From Cylindrotheca closterium (taxonomy: Eukaryota; Bacillariophyta; Bacillariophyceae; Bacillariales; Bacillariaceae): a stretch of 18,465 nt of DNA. Of the stretch, positions 1 through 7,049 are shown one piece after another; the first letter of the stretch is position 1, and each line of letters starts with the position of its first letter. Made by a program: the position numbers and the translations under genes. The notes under the pieces are model-generated. The model had not been told where the DNA came from. It made no database searches and saw nothing but the letters and a program-made list of their open reading frames with translations. Location of the stretch: assembly GCA_933822405.4 (NCBI GenBank), contig CAKOGP040001788.1, forward strand, positions 1-18,465, written 5' to 3'.

Positions 1-39
1 TCAGTTTTATTGTTTTGCGTGGTGGCGGAATCTGAAAAA

Positions 40-124
40 CGGAATCTATTTATTCAGCAGTACTGCTGAAAAATTCAGCAGTTGAGAAGGGAATTCAGCA
101 GTACTGCTGAATAAATAGATTCCG
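40..124. repeat. Perfect 31-bp inverted repeat (hairpin)
   Basis: Positions 40-70 and 94-124 are exact reverse complements, separated by a 23-nt loop. Each arm contains the self-palindrome ttcagcagtactgctgaa, so each arm can also fold on itself or form a cruciform. A further attcagcagtt copy lies in the loop. The structure ends about 190 nt before the start codon of the HtrL_YibB-type gene, so it could lie in its promoter or 5' untranslated region. It could also be a tiny foldback or MITE-like insertion. I see no convincing target-site duplication. The structure is certain, its role is unknown. Confidence 0.9.
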
Positions 125-314
125 TATCTGCATGCTCGGAAAATGCTACGCTGGCGGGAAACCCAGTCGTGGGGGAAACGTACGACGTACAGGCGGTGTT
201 CAGCAGGACCTCCCTGTGTTGCTGGAAGGAATGCCATTTTTGACCAAAAAAATCAGTTACAGTTTTTTTCGGCATGTCCCAGACGTGGAGGCGTGCCTAT
301 TCTTCATTTAGATA

Positions 315-1351
315 ATGTGGAAGCTGGAAAGCAAAATTGTCATAGTTTTTGGCCTTTTCAGTCTATCGAATCTGATTCTTTTGCTAGGTCGAGTTCAGCC
401 TGACTTCATCCAACATGGACGAGATGATTCTTTTGGCACTATAGGACGAAGAATGGGGTATACATTCGCCGTAGGACATAAGAACAATAGTTCATCAGTT
501 GTGTCTGCCTACTATCCAATGTCAAGCAAGCATAATGTGACAAATTATATTGATTGGATGTCGAATTTCTTTTCGTTGCAAGATCAGCTCGTAATATTTA
601 CAAGCCGTATAGGCTTACCAGACGTAAAAAGTGCAATTGAGAAGACGAACTTGCAGCGCAAGGTTTTCTTCGTTGTGATGGAACTAAACGAGACAAAAAC
701 GGCAAATATGTTTAATTCTACAATCTGGAGTTATCAGCTGGAGAAAGACCCAGAGCGAGAAATACACAAAACCTATGAGGTAAGATTCTTTCAATTCAGT
801 TATCATGGCCTAAACTTCCTAAAATTCTGCAGCTCTATTGGATATGGTTAGCGAAGCCAGAGTTTCTTCAGCTTGCTGTAGAACTAAATCCATTTGCATC
901 CTCTTTCTTTGCATGGGTAGACATTGGTTACTTTCGCGACTCAACTTGGCTTGGGAGCAAGCTGATAAGCAATATCCCGCGCAGCCTTCGGAGCAATCAG
1001 ATACTGTTACTTGATGTAAATAAAGGCAGAAACAGAGTTCAATTGAGAGCAGCAGCTACGTCGCATACGGTTGGAGGTGGATTCATTGGAGGTTTTATTC
1101 CTGCCATCTTCAGGTGGAATCGATTGTTTTACGGACTGATAAAGCAAAGCAGCCAAGATTTCATTGGAAAAGACCAGCCATACATGTACCAGACTTGTTT
1201 CCTTGAAGATTGTGTCTGTTTGCTCGTTCGTACTGGAAGAAAAAAATTTGGTGATCGATGGTTCTTCATGGCACCATTTCTGATACTCGGACTAAATGAA
1301 ACAGGTGCTTCTCTATGGGTACCCATGAAGTCGATCCAATACTTGTCATAA
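315..1351 (+). CDS. HtrL_YibB-family type II membrane protein, two exons
   Basis: The coding sequence joins 315-779 and 833-1351 and gives a 327-residue protein. The start is the first ATG after an in-frame TAG at 309-311. Residues about 7-25 form a hydrophobic stretch after a short basic N-terminus, which fits a signal anchor and a Golgi-type type II topology. Several NxS/T sites follow (for example NNSS, NVT, NST). The body resembles the HtrL_YibB family: VSAYYPM near residue 60, a segment built around YWIWLAKPEF and NPFASSFFAWVDIGYFR, then GGGFIGG, and DQPYMYQTCF near the end. The family is generally regarded as glycosyltransferase-like but its biochemistry is poorly defined, so a role in glycan synthesis is inference. 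Splicing joins KTYE to LYWIW in phase 0, inside the most conserved part, which supports both the intron and the family call. It is the only gene here free of stops and frameshifts. Confidence 0.8.
780..832 (+). other. Spliceosomal intron, 53 nt
   Basis: The donor is GTAAGA directly after codon 155 (gag), and the acceptor is ttctgcag. The length of 53 is not a multiple of three, so unspliced message reads into TAG at 849-851. A cctaaa motif about 10-15 nt before the acceptor could serve as branch site. Removing the intron restores one open frame to the TAA at 1349-1351. Confidence 0.88.
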
Positions 1352-1427
1352 CTCAACTAACTTACTGACAGGTTAAGGTTGTCGGAACATTTAGGGTGAA
1401 ACATGACTCACTTAATTTTATGGCATT

Positions 1428-1634
1428 GCTGCATTTTGATACCGGGTACACAACATTGATATTCCACTTGTATAGTGTCATTCCCTTTTCATGGGGATAT
1501 AGATTGTCCAACAGCCTTGCGTCAAATTGCTGCTATCACAATTAAAATCTGATCGTGCATGTCAAAACTTTGTACTTTCGAATTGAATAGTTTTTCTTGG
1601 AACAAAAAGACTCATATTTTGTCACATCCCAACA
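1428..1634 (-). repeat. Degraded LTR remnant, Copia family A
   Basis: On the minus strand this begins with the LTR start TGTTGGGATGTGAC (complement of 1634 downwards) and follows the family A LTR through the shared blocks gaatagttt, aactttgtact, atatagattgtcc, cttgcgtc and cacttgtatag. It carries many substitutions and lacks the distal half of the LTR. The AACA/CACA boundary at 1631-1638 resembles the junction where the intact LTRs begin. It is the oldest-looking copy of this LTR in the window. Confidence 0.75.
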
Positions 1635-1823
1635 CACATACTGTTTTTTGGCCTGGAGACAGACAGACAACACAGTTATCATAGTTATACAAACACTCTT
1701 GTTCCTAAATGTTACACCATCTATAACCACTAAATCTACATTTCTGGGAATTGGAGCTTTTGATGGACCAATTTTTGACTTTGCAAAAGTGATGTCCTCA
1801 TATCAAACAAGTCAAACTTGAGC

Positions 1824-2187
1824 ATGAAACTCCTCTACATACAGTTGAAATATGCGCTGTTGTGGTGGCTCATATTGTCGGAGTTTCTTATTGAAGATGG
1901 ATTCAAATTGAACCTGTGGAGAGCAAGACGCTCCCCTGCGGAACCCAAATCACTCGTATTTGCTGGTACATGGACCACTTGAAGAATTCGTGGAAGAATT
2001 AACAAGCGGTACACAAATAATTAAAAAACTAGAAGATCGTTTTGGAGAAATGCATAAAAGCTTTGGAAAGAAACACACTTATTTAGGAAAGGAAGTGGAA
2101 TTCTGCCATGACGGTTCCATGCGACATAGTGTCCCGGACCACATCAAAGAATGCATCAAAGATTTTGGCAAAGACTTAGGGCGCTAG
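1824..2187 (+). pseudogene. Copia reverse transcriptase fragment (third family)
   Basis: Three reading frames in succession match the C-terminal half of a Ty1/copia reverse transcriptase. The first (from 1824) has ALLWW and EDGFKLN. The second has GTQITRICWYMDHLKNS, the position of the catalytic YVDD box, here read as YMDH. The third (about 1960-2187) has LEDRFGEMHKSFGKKHTYLG followed by VEFCHDGS and FGKDLGR. At least two frameshifts separate these parts, and the second catalytic aspartate is replaced by histidine. Integrase, RNase H and the N-terminal half are absent. The sequence differs from the family B reverse transcriptase at 16640-17580, so it is probably a separate lineage. Confidence 0.75.
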
Positions 2188-2956
2188 GGACCCTCAGCAA
2201 CTCGTCTATCTGTCGTCCAATTTCCACTGGGGGAAGCACTTTTCTTTAGTCTTCCCCCATTATGTTTTGCAGTCAAATTTAGGGGCCCCAAGTTCTAGTT
2301 TTGGTTCGAATTGAAACACGACAAACCAGTTCGCAGATTGCAAAATGCAACAACAGGACCCTCCGCAACTCATCCGTCCTTTGTCGTTTTAAGGGGGATT
2401 TTGCGTATTGAATTTATCGGGAGCTAATAGGTGATTCGTTAGGGGGAGTTGTTTCAAAGGGGGAATTATGGTTTTCCGTTTCAAATTGATTTGTCGCGAT
2501 TGCTCATCCTTCTCAATCGCTTTGGATTTTGCAGACTCTAGTTGGGCCTAAAAGAGTTTCAATGATGTTTTTGGGCTGACAATTGTTACTAGCTAATGGC
2601 CCCCAATCCCGGGAGAAATGTCCTTCACTGCCAGGCATTCCTGGCTGCAGGCTTCGTAAGACTCCTTACACCTGGTGCTGCCAGCGTTTCAGGGAGACTC
2701 GTTTGCAATCCAGGACCTTGCCCAGGAGTGAAAGGGCCTTGCTCACTCTTTTCTCTTTCAATTGCAATGTCTTTGTTGTAACCCAAGGCTTCTTTGACTG
2801 TGTGCCAAGAGGCATCTCCCTTGGCCATTTTTTATTGTGACTGTGGCTCATTCTGCCATCGGTTGTCCGTGGGTCGATTTGGTAGGAAGACCTTGTCAAT
2901 GTTGTGGCTGAGGACGGCTTGTTGATTTGTCAAGGGACTGCTTGGATGGTCTTGGC
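2188..2956. other. Unassigned stretch with purine runs
   Basis: No gene is supported here. Three short G-rich purine runs (aaggggga near 2392, agggggag near 2439 and aaagggggaa near 2457) resemble polypurine tracts that precede 3' LTRs of Copia elements, and they lie downstream of the reverse transcriptase fragment. The part at about 2590-2900 looks more GC-rich than its surroundings and has open frames on both strands, none of which I recognise. It may be the 3' end and flank of the same dead element. Confidence 0.4.
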
Positions 2957-3455
2957 TGTTGGGATATGACAAAATATGAGTTTTTATGTTCCAAAAAGAA
3001 ACTATTCAAATACAAAGTATTTGACACGTACGATCGGACTTTGATCATGATGTCGGGATTCAACGCAAGTATGCCGGACGCAAGTCTGTCGGACAATCTA
3101 ACAGGAAATGACCCTATACAAGTGAGATATTGGTGTTGTGTACAATGCAGTAGGGAATAATACAAGATGTCCCAAAGTACTGTATCCAACACAGAATTGT
3201 CGTAGAGGTCGAATCAAGTTCTGTAAACAAGGGATTTTCCAAGGGAAAATCATTGAACTTACTTTTGTGATTGAATCATCAATTCAAGCCAAACATTAAT
3301 CAAATAGGAACAATTTCACTCAAAGTATACCTAGACACAGGAGAACTATTGTCGTGAAAGTGTTGTACAGTCAATTACAAATTTAGATTGCAGAGAGTTT
3401 GTTCTGAGCGCTAAAGGCACTCACGATAGAGAGCACATTTTGCTTTATTCTAACA
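2957..3455 (+). repeat. 5' LTR of family A copy 1
   Basis: The LTR runs from TGTTGGGATATGAC to TTATTCTAACA, 499 bp. The start is fixed by comparison with the minus-strand copies, where the same sequence follows a conserved 10-base purine tract. The end is fixed by the shared TAACA terminus also seen in family B. I do not see a canonical initiator-tRNA primer binding site (TGGTATCAGAG) behind it, so the primer is unknown. Confidence 0.8.
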
Positions 3456-3537
3456 TTCAATCACAAAAGGCAACAAAACAAATTTACGTCAAGAACAGCA
3501 CTGCCTTATCTACAAAGGAGTGAGTGATTCGTTGACG

Positions 3538-4375
3538 ATGGGACGTTCTTCATCCAGTGGTGGAAGAGGACGTGTGACTCCTCAGAAAGTCAAGAGCAAT
3601 TGGAGTTCAACAGCTGTGAAACATCTATTTTCAACAAAAGATGAAAACAATGGAAAGGCAAGATTGTCTTACAAAGATGCCGAAGAAAGAGTGATTGACT
3701 ATATCCAAGCTTCTGGAATGAAATGTTCCGAAGACATGGTGAAATCAATTTGAGATGGAAAGTCGATCGACTTCAATGCAATCGCTCCAAGATTGAACGC
3801 TCCAACTCAAACTGAAGCTGTTGCAAGAGAAACAGAGATGGCCCAGAACAAGATTCTCTATTCTGCAAAGCTTGACGAGAACATGCGAAGATCAGACTAC
3901 TTCAAGACAAACAAAAGAACCGGCAAATCAAACATCATGCTGAAGTTTGTGACAAAGGCGATGGACATCAAGCTTTGAGGTGAAGCCAATTTCACGACTA
4001 CTCTTGAAGATCTGATCGAACTCTTGAAACGTATTGAACAATTCATGAAGAAGAGTGCTGATGCTGAGTATGATTTCTTGGATTTCTGGGAAGCGAATCA
4101 AAAGTTCTTTGCTATGAAGCAAGGAACAACCAGAAACTTGATGCATTTCAAGGAACGATTCTTGAGACAGGCTGAAGCCCTGCAAGATCATATATGGCGT
4201 GGCCTGGTTCCGAAGTTTTGCAGTCAAAACGAAAGCGTATGCTGCTATTGCTAGCACTGATACTGCTGCTCAAAACAAGTTCAAGGATGATATCTTTGAA
4301 GCCGTTCTTGCAACAGGATTTCTGTGCAACTGCAATTGAACAAGAACAGCTCCTCTGATGCTGGATCTTCAGACG
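3538..4375 (+). pseudogene. Family A gag pseudogene
   Basis: Translation from the ATG at 3538 begins MGRSSSSGGRGRVTPQKVKS. The copy 2 reading on the other strand agrees closely over about 92 codons. In-frame TGA codons interrupt it at 3751-3753 and 3976-3978. The first corresponds to an arginine CGA in copy 2. Near 4215 the frame shifts, after which KAYAAIASTDTAAQNKFKDD can be read, and a last shift gives NKNSSSDAGSSDV. Gag is assigned from its position directly behind an LTR and its charged, helical composition, since no zinc knuckle survives. It cannot make a full-length protein. Confidence 0.75.
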
Positions 4376-4653
4376 TCAGTTTGAGTTGGAGCGTTCAATC
4401 TTGAAGCGATTGCATCGGAGTCGATCGACTTTCCATCTCGAATTGATTTCACCATGTCTTCGGAACATTTCATTCCAGAAGCTTGGATATAATCAATCAC
4501 TCTTTCTTCGGCATCTTCGTACGACAATCTTGCCTTTCCATCGTTTTCATCTTTTGTTGAAAAGAGATGTTTCACAACTGTTGAACTCGAATTGCTCTTC
4601 ACTTTCTGAGGAGTCACACGTCCTCTTCCACCACCGGATGAAGAACGTCCCAT
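4376..4653 (-). pseudogene. Family A gag N-terminal fragment, copy 2
   Basis: Starting at complement 4653 the frame reads MGRSSSGGGRGRVTPQKVKS and stays open to the inversion junction, then runs about three codons into the inverted neighbour. It is the best preserved family A gag start and keeps the arginine codon CGA at complement 4438-4440 that is TGA in copy 1. It covers roughly 92 codons and lacks the rest of gag, so it is not a working gene. Confidence 0.75.
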
Positions 4654-4736
4654 TGTCAACAAATCACTCACTCCTTTGTAGATAAGGCAGTGCTGTTCTT
4701 GACGTAAATTTGTTTTGTTGCCCTTTTGTGATTGAA

Positions 4737-5370
4737 TGTTAGAATAAAGCAAAATGTGCCCTATCATGAGTGCCTTTAGCGCTCAGAACAAACTCTCTGC
4801 AATCTAAATTTGTAATCCACTGTACAACACTTTCACAACAATAGTTCTCCTGTGTCTAGGTATGCTAGAATAAAGCAAAATGTGCTCTATCGTGAGTGCC
4901 TTTAGCGCTCAGAACAAACTCTCTGCAATCTAAATTTGTAATCAACTGTACAACAGTTTCACGACAATAGTTCTCCTGTGTCTAGGTATACTTTGAGTGA
5001 AATTGTTCCTATTTGATTAATGTTTGGCTTGAATTGATGATTCAATCACAAAAGTAAGTTCAACAATTTTCCCTTGGAAAATCCCTTGTTTACAGAACTT
5101 GATTCGACCTCTACGACAATTCTGTGTTGAATGGAGTACTTTGGGACATCTTGTATTATTCTCTACTGCATCGTACATAACACCAATATCTCACTTGTAT
5201 AGGGTCATTCCCTTTTTGTGTGGATATAGATTGTCCGACAGACTTGCGTCCGGCATACTTGCGTCGAATCCCGACATCACGATCAAAGTCCGATTGTACG
5301 TGTTGAAAACTTTGTACTTGAATAGTTTCTTTTTGGAACGTAAAATCTCATATTGCGTCATATCCCAACA
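4737..5370 (-). repeat. LTR of family A copy 2, with internal duplication
   Basis: The LTR begins at 5370 (TGTTGGGATATGAC on the minus strand) and ends at 4737 (TCTAACA). It is about 135 bp longer than the 499-bp LTR of copy 1, almost all of it explained by a 126-bp tandem duplication of its distal end. Confidence 0.8.
4741..4992. repeat. 126-bp tandem duplication inside the LTR
   Basis: Units 4741-4866 and 4867-4992 align without gaps and differ at about six positions. Both contain gtgcctttagcgctcagaac. The single-copy form exists in copy 1 and in the LTR fragment at 6395-6553, so the duplication arose in copy 2 or its direct ancestor. Confidence 0.88.
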
Positions 5371-5380
5371 CACTCCTGCC
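5371..5380 (-). other. Polypurine tract before family A LTR
   Basis: The minus strand reads GGCAGGAGTG immediately before the LTR start TGTTGG. The same ten bases sit in the same place at 5690-5699 and before both family B minus-strand LTRs (14202-14211, 15794-15803). Position and purine content fit the plus-strand primer of reverse transcription. Confidence 0.7.
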
Positions 5381-5478
5381 ATTGTGACATTCACCATTGG
5401 CAGCAATGGGACATGCTCTCATTCACTGTTTATTTTTGTTTTGTATTTTCATTTTGAACATATACATACTTGTCTGAC

Positions 5479-5556
5479 CTAATCCTGTGGACCAAGAATC
5501 AGATCCCTGAACTTGCAAAACTTCTCACCTTGCAATGGCTTAGTCATGAAATGCGT
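5479..5556 (-). pseudogene. Pol C-terminal tail fragment, family A
   Basis: The last codons of a Copia RNase H region end in GEKFCKFRDLILGPQD and a TAG at complement 5479-5481. The piece is cut at about 5556, where truncated LTR sequence begins. It duplicates the end of the pol remnant at 5796-6075 and is part of the 319-bp duplication. Confidence 0.75.
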
Positions 5557-5568
5557 CATGAAATGCGT

Positions 5569-5689
5569 CCTGCATACTTGCGTCAAATCCCAACATCACG
5601 ATCAAAGTTCGATCGTACGTGTCAAAAACTTTGTACTTGAATAGTTTCTTTTTGGAATGTAAAAACTCATATTTCGTCATATCCCAACA
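5569..5689 (-). repeat. Partial 3' LTR of family A copy 3
   Basis: The LTR starts at 5689 on the minus strand (TGTTGGGATATGACGAAATA) and continues about 120 bp before being cut at 5569. Bases match the corresponding part of the LTR at 5254-5370 with scattered substitutions. Confidence 0.8.
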
Positions 5690-5699
5690 CACTCCTGCC
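5690..5699 (-). other. Polypurine tract of copy 3
   Basis: GGCAGGAGTG on the minus strand directly precedes the 3' LTR, downstream of the pol stop at complement 5796-5798. It is identical to the tract at 5371-5380. Confidence 0.7.
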
Positions 5700-5795
5700 A
5701 TTGTGACAATCACCATTGGCAGCAATGGGACATGCTCTCATTCACTGTTTTTTTGTTTTGTATTTTCATTTTGAACATATACATACTTGTCTGAC

Positions 5796-6075
5796 CTATT
5801 CCTGTGGACCAAGAATCAGATCCCTGAACTTGCAAAACTTCTCACCTTGCAATAGCTTAGTCATGAAATCCGCAATCATATTGTCAGTTGGACAGTATTT
5901 GATCTTAACATTTCCTTTCTCAACTTGATCTGTGATAAAGAAATAACGAATATTGATAGCTCGGCTTCTTTTGCCCGGGCTCTTGCGACCATTCTCTTCC
6001 AGTAGAATTGCGCTTTTGTTATCCTGGTACAAGATATTCTTTTTGATTGGATATCCTTGCCACAGCTTCAGTTTG
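5796..6075 (-). pseudogene. Copia RNase H C-terminal fragment, copy 3
   Basis: The frame reads GYPIKKNILYQDNKSAILLE, then NIRYFFITDQVEKGNVKIKY and DFMTKLLQGEKF, and ends at TAG (complement 5796-5798). These are the typical closing motifs of Ty1/copia pol: QDNKSAI, the NIRY segment and the DFMTK-LQG tail. The first three quarters of pol are missing because gag is joined directly to this segment. The reading frame itself is open, but a start could only come from the fused gag, which is out of frame. Confidence 0.88.
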
Positions 6076-6086
6076 AGTTGGTGCAT

Positions 6087-6337
6087 TCAGCGATTGCATT
6101 GAAGTTGATGGACTTCCTATCTTGAATCAATTTCACCATGTCTTTGGAACACTTCATTCCCAAGGCTTGGATGTAGTCAATCCCTCTTTCTTCTGCATCT
6201 TTGTACAACAATCTTGCCTTTCCATTGTTTTCATCTTTAGTTGGAAACCAATGTTTCACAACTGTTGAACTTGGATTGCTCTTGACTTTCTAACAAGTCA
6301 CATGTCCTCTTCCACCACTGGATGAAGAATGTCCCAT
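6087..6337 (-). pseudogene. Family A gag start, copy 3
   Basis: From the ATG at complement 6337 the frame reads MGHSSSSGGRGHVTC and then a TAG, followed by KVKSN and DENNGKARLLYKDAEER. Two arginines of copies 1 and 2 are histidine here (CGT to CAT), and one arginine CGA is CAA at complement 6122-6124. A small deletion near 6090 shifts the frame just before the fusion to RNase H. Confidence 0.75.
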
Positions 6338-6394
6338 TGTCAACAAATCACTCACTCCTTTGTAGATAAGACAGTGTTGCCTTTTGTGATTGAC

Positions 6395-6553
6395 TGTTAG
6401 AAATAAGCAGACTGTGGTCAATCGTGAGTGCCTTTAGCGCTCAGAACAAACTCTCTGCAATCTAAATTTGTAATCAACTATACAACACTTTCACAACAAT
6501 AGTTCTCCTGTGCTAGGTATACTTTGAGTGAAATTGTTCCTATTTGATTAATG
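6395..6553 (-). repeat. Partial 5' LTR of family A copy 3
   Basis: The distal 159 bp of the LTR is present, ending at TCTAACA (complement 6395) with the shared gtgcctttagcgctcagaac block. The proximal part is missing beyond 6553, where the sequence switches to endonuclease coding sequence of a different element. Confidence 0.8.
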
Positions 6554-6564
6554 TTCTCTACTTT

Positions 6565-7030
6565 CACTCTATAAAACGTAAGGTTGTTCTGCGCAAAGCA
6601 TTTGTTGACGACTCATGCAAACAAATTCAAAAGTGGAGGGACGAAGGTTGTGAAGTGCTGCTGGGGATCGATGCTAATGAAGACCTTTCAGTTAACTCCC
6701 TGGAATCCATACGCCAACGGTCCAGGACTGCGGACTGGAGAAAGCGATTTTGAAACGGCACCCACCCACGGCTACTCACCAATGAAATCAAAACAACGTT
6801 GCTATTGATGGGATCTTTACCACCTTGGGTGTTCCGGTTCTCACTGGTGACTACTACGCGTTTGGCAAGTTTGTTGAGGCAGATCTCAGGGCTCTATGGA
6901 TTGATATTGACTTGAATACGGCTTTGGGAAATTTCAAACCCCAGGAGTCTACCTTCCAACCTCACAAACTAACCCTTTTGGATAAGCGGTTGGTTAGTCG
7001 ATATCTTCAACATGCTCTTGTCAGCAACGC
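6565..7030 (+). pseudogene. LINE endonuclease (exonuclease-endonuclease-phosphatase) remnant
   Basis: The frame from about 6580 reads KQIQKWRDEGCEVLLGIDAN followed by EDLS, where the aspartate and asparagine of GIDANED match the catalytic DxN region of the fold. After a frameshift near 6760, AIDGIFTTLGVPVLTG and RALWIDIDLNTALG follow. The usual closing motif SDHR is read here as ADLR at 6879-6890, so the catalytic histidine is lost. RKL-like and VSRYLQH segments of the linker to the reverse transcriptase end near 7030. Confidence 0.72.
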
Positions 7031-7049
7031 ATTGGGTTTGGACAGGTTT

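Larger units (their letters stand above)
2957..4375 (+). mobile_element. Copia family A, copy 1 (LTR plus gag, truncated)
   Basis: The copy consists of a 5' LTR, an 82-nt leader and most of gag, then ends abruptly at about 4375, where a minus-strand copy begins. Protease, integrase, reverse transcriptase, RNase H and the 3' LTR are missing. LTR ends are TG and CA. It forms the left arm of a large imperfect palindrome with copy 2. Confidence 0.85.
4376..5370 (-). mobile_element. Family A, copy 2 (gag fragment plus enlarged LTR)
   Basis: This minus-strand copy faces copy 1. It comprises a 634-bp LTR (5370 to 4737), a leader, and a gag start that is open from the ATG at complement 4653 until homology stops at about 4376. 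The gag break falls just after the codons for NAPTQT. On its upstream side lie the conserved purine tract and the end of a pol gene, so its LTR is placed like a 3' LTR yet is followed by gag. This suggests an LTR shared by tandem elements. Confidence 0.82.
5254..5870. repeat. Tandem duplication with 319-bp period (LTR start, tract, pol end)
   Basis: The block at 5254-5551 is repeated at 5573-5870. Each unit holds, read on the minus strand, the end of pol, the untranslated 3' region, the purine tract and the first part of the LTR. A 2-base difference in a T-run separates the units. At the junction 12 bases (catgaaatgcgt) occur twice in tandem (5545-5556 and 5557-5568), where pol sequence is joined to a truncated LTR. 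Confidence 0.85.
5569..6553 (-). mobile_element. Family A, copy 3 (gag fused to RNase H by internal deletion)
   Basis: On the minus strand this copy has a partial 5' LTR (6553-6395), a gag start (from 6337), a direct jump into the RNase H end of pol (about 6075-5796), the purine tract (5690-5699) and a partial 3' LTR (5689-5569). The rest of gag, protease, integrase and reverse transcriptase are absent. The outer end of the 5' LTR is lost where the LINE-type element begins. It is either a deletion derivative or a short non-autonomous form. Confidence 0.82.

Noticed and set aside
143..403. Open frame overlapping the start of the HtrL_YibB-type gene
   Set aside because: It overlaps the real exon in another frame and shows no recognisable domain.
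2896..3192. Open frames on both strands inside the family A LTR
   Set aside because: The same frames recur in other LTR copies (5191-5406, 5540-5725) because the LTR recurs. Their ends vary between copies and there is no conserved start.
3456..3537. Primer binding site behind the family A LTR
   Set aside because: No match to the usual initiator-tRNA complement could be seen, and the tRNA set of the organism is unknown.
4741..4992. Tandem units considered as a CRISPR-like or satellite array
   Set aside because: There are only two units, without spacers, inside an LTR.
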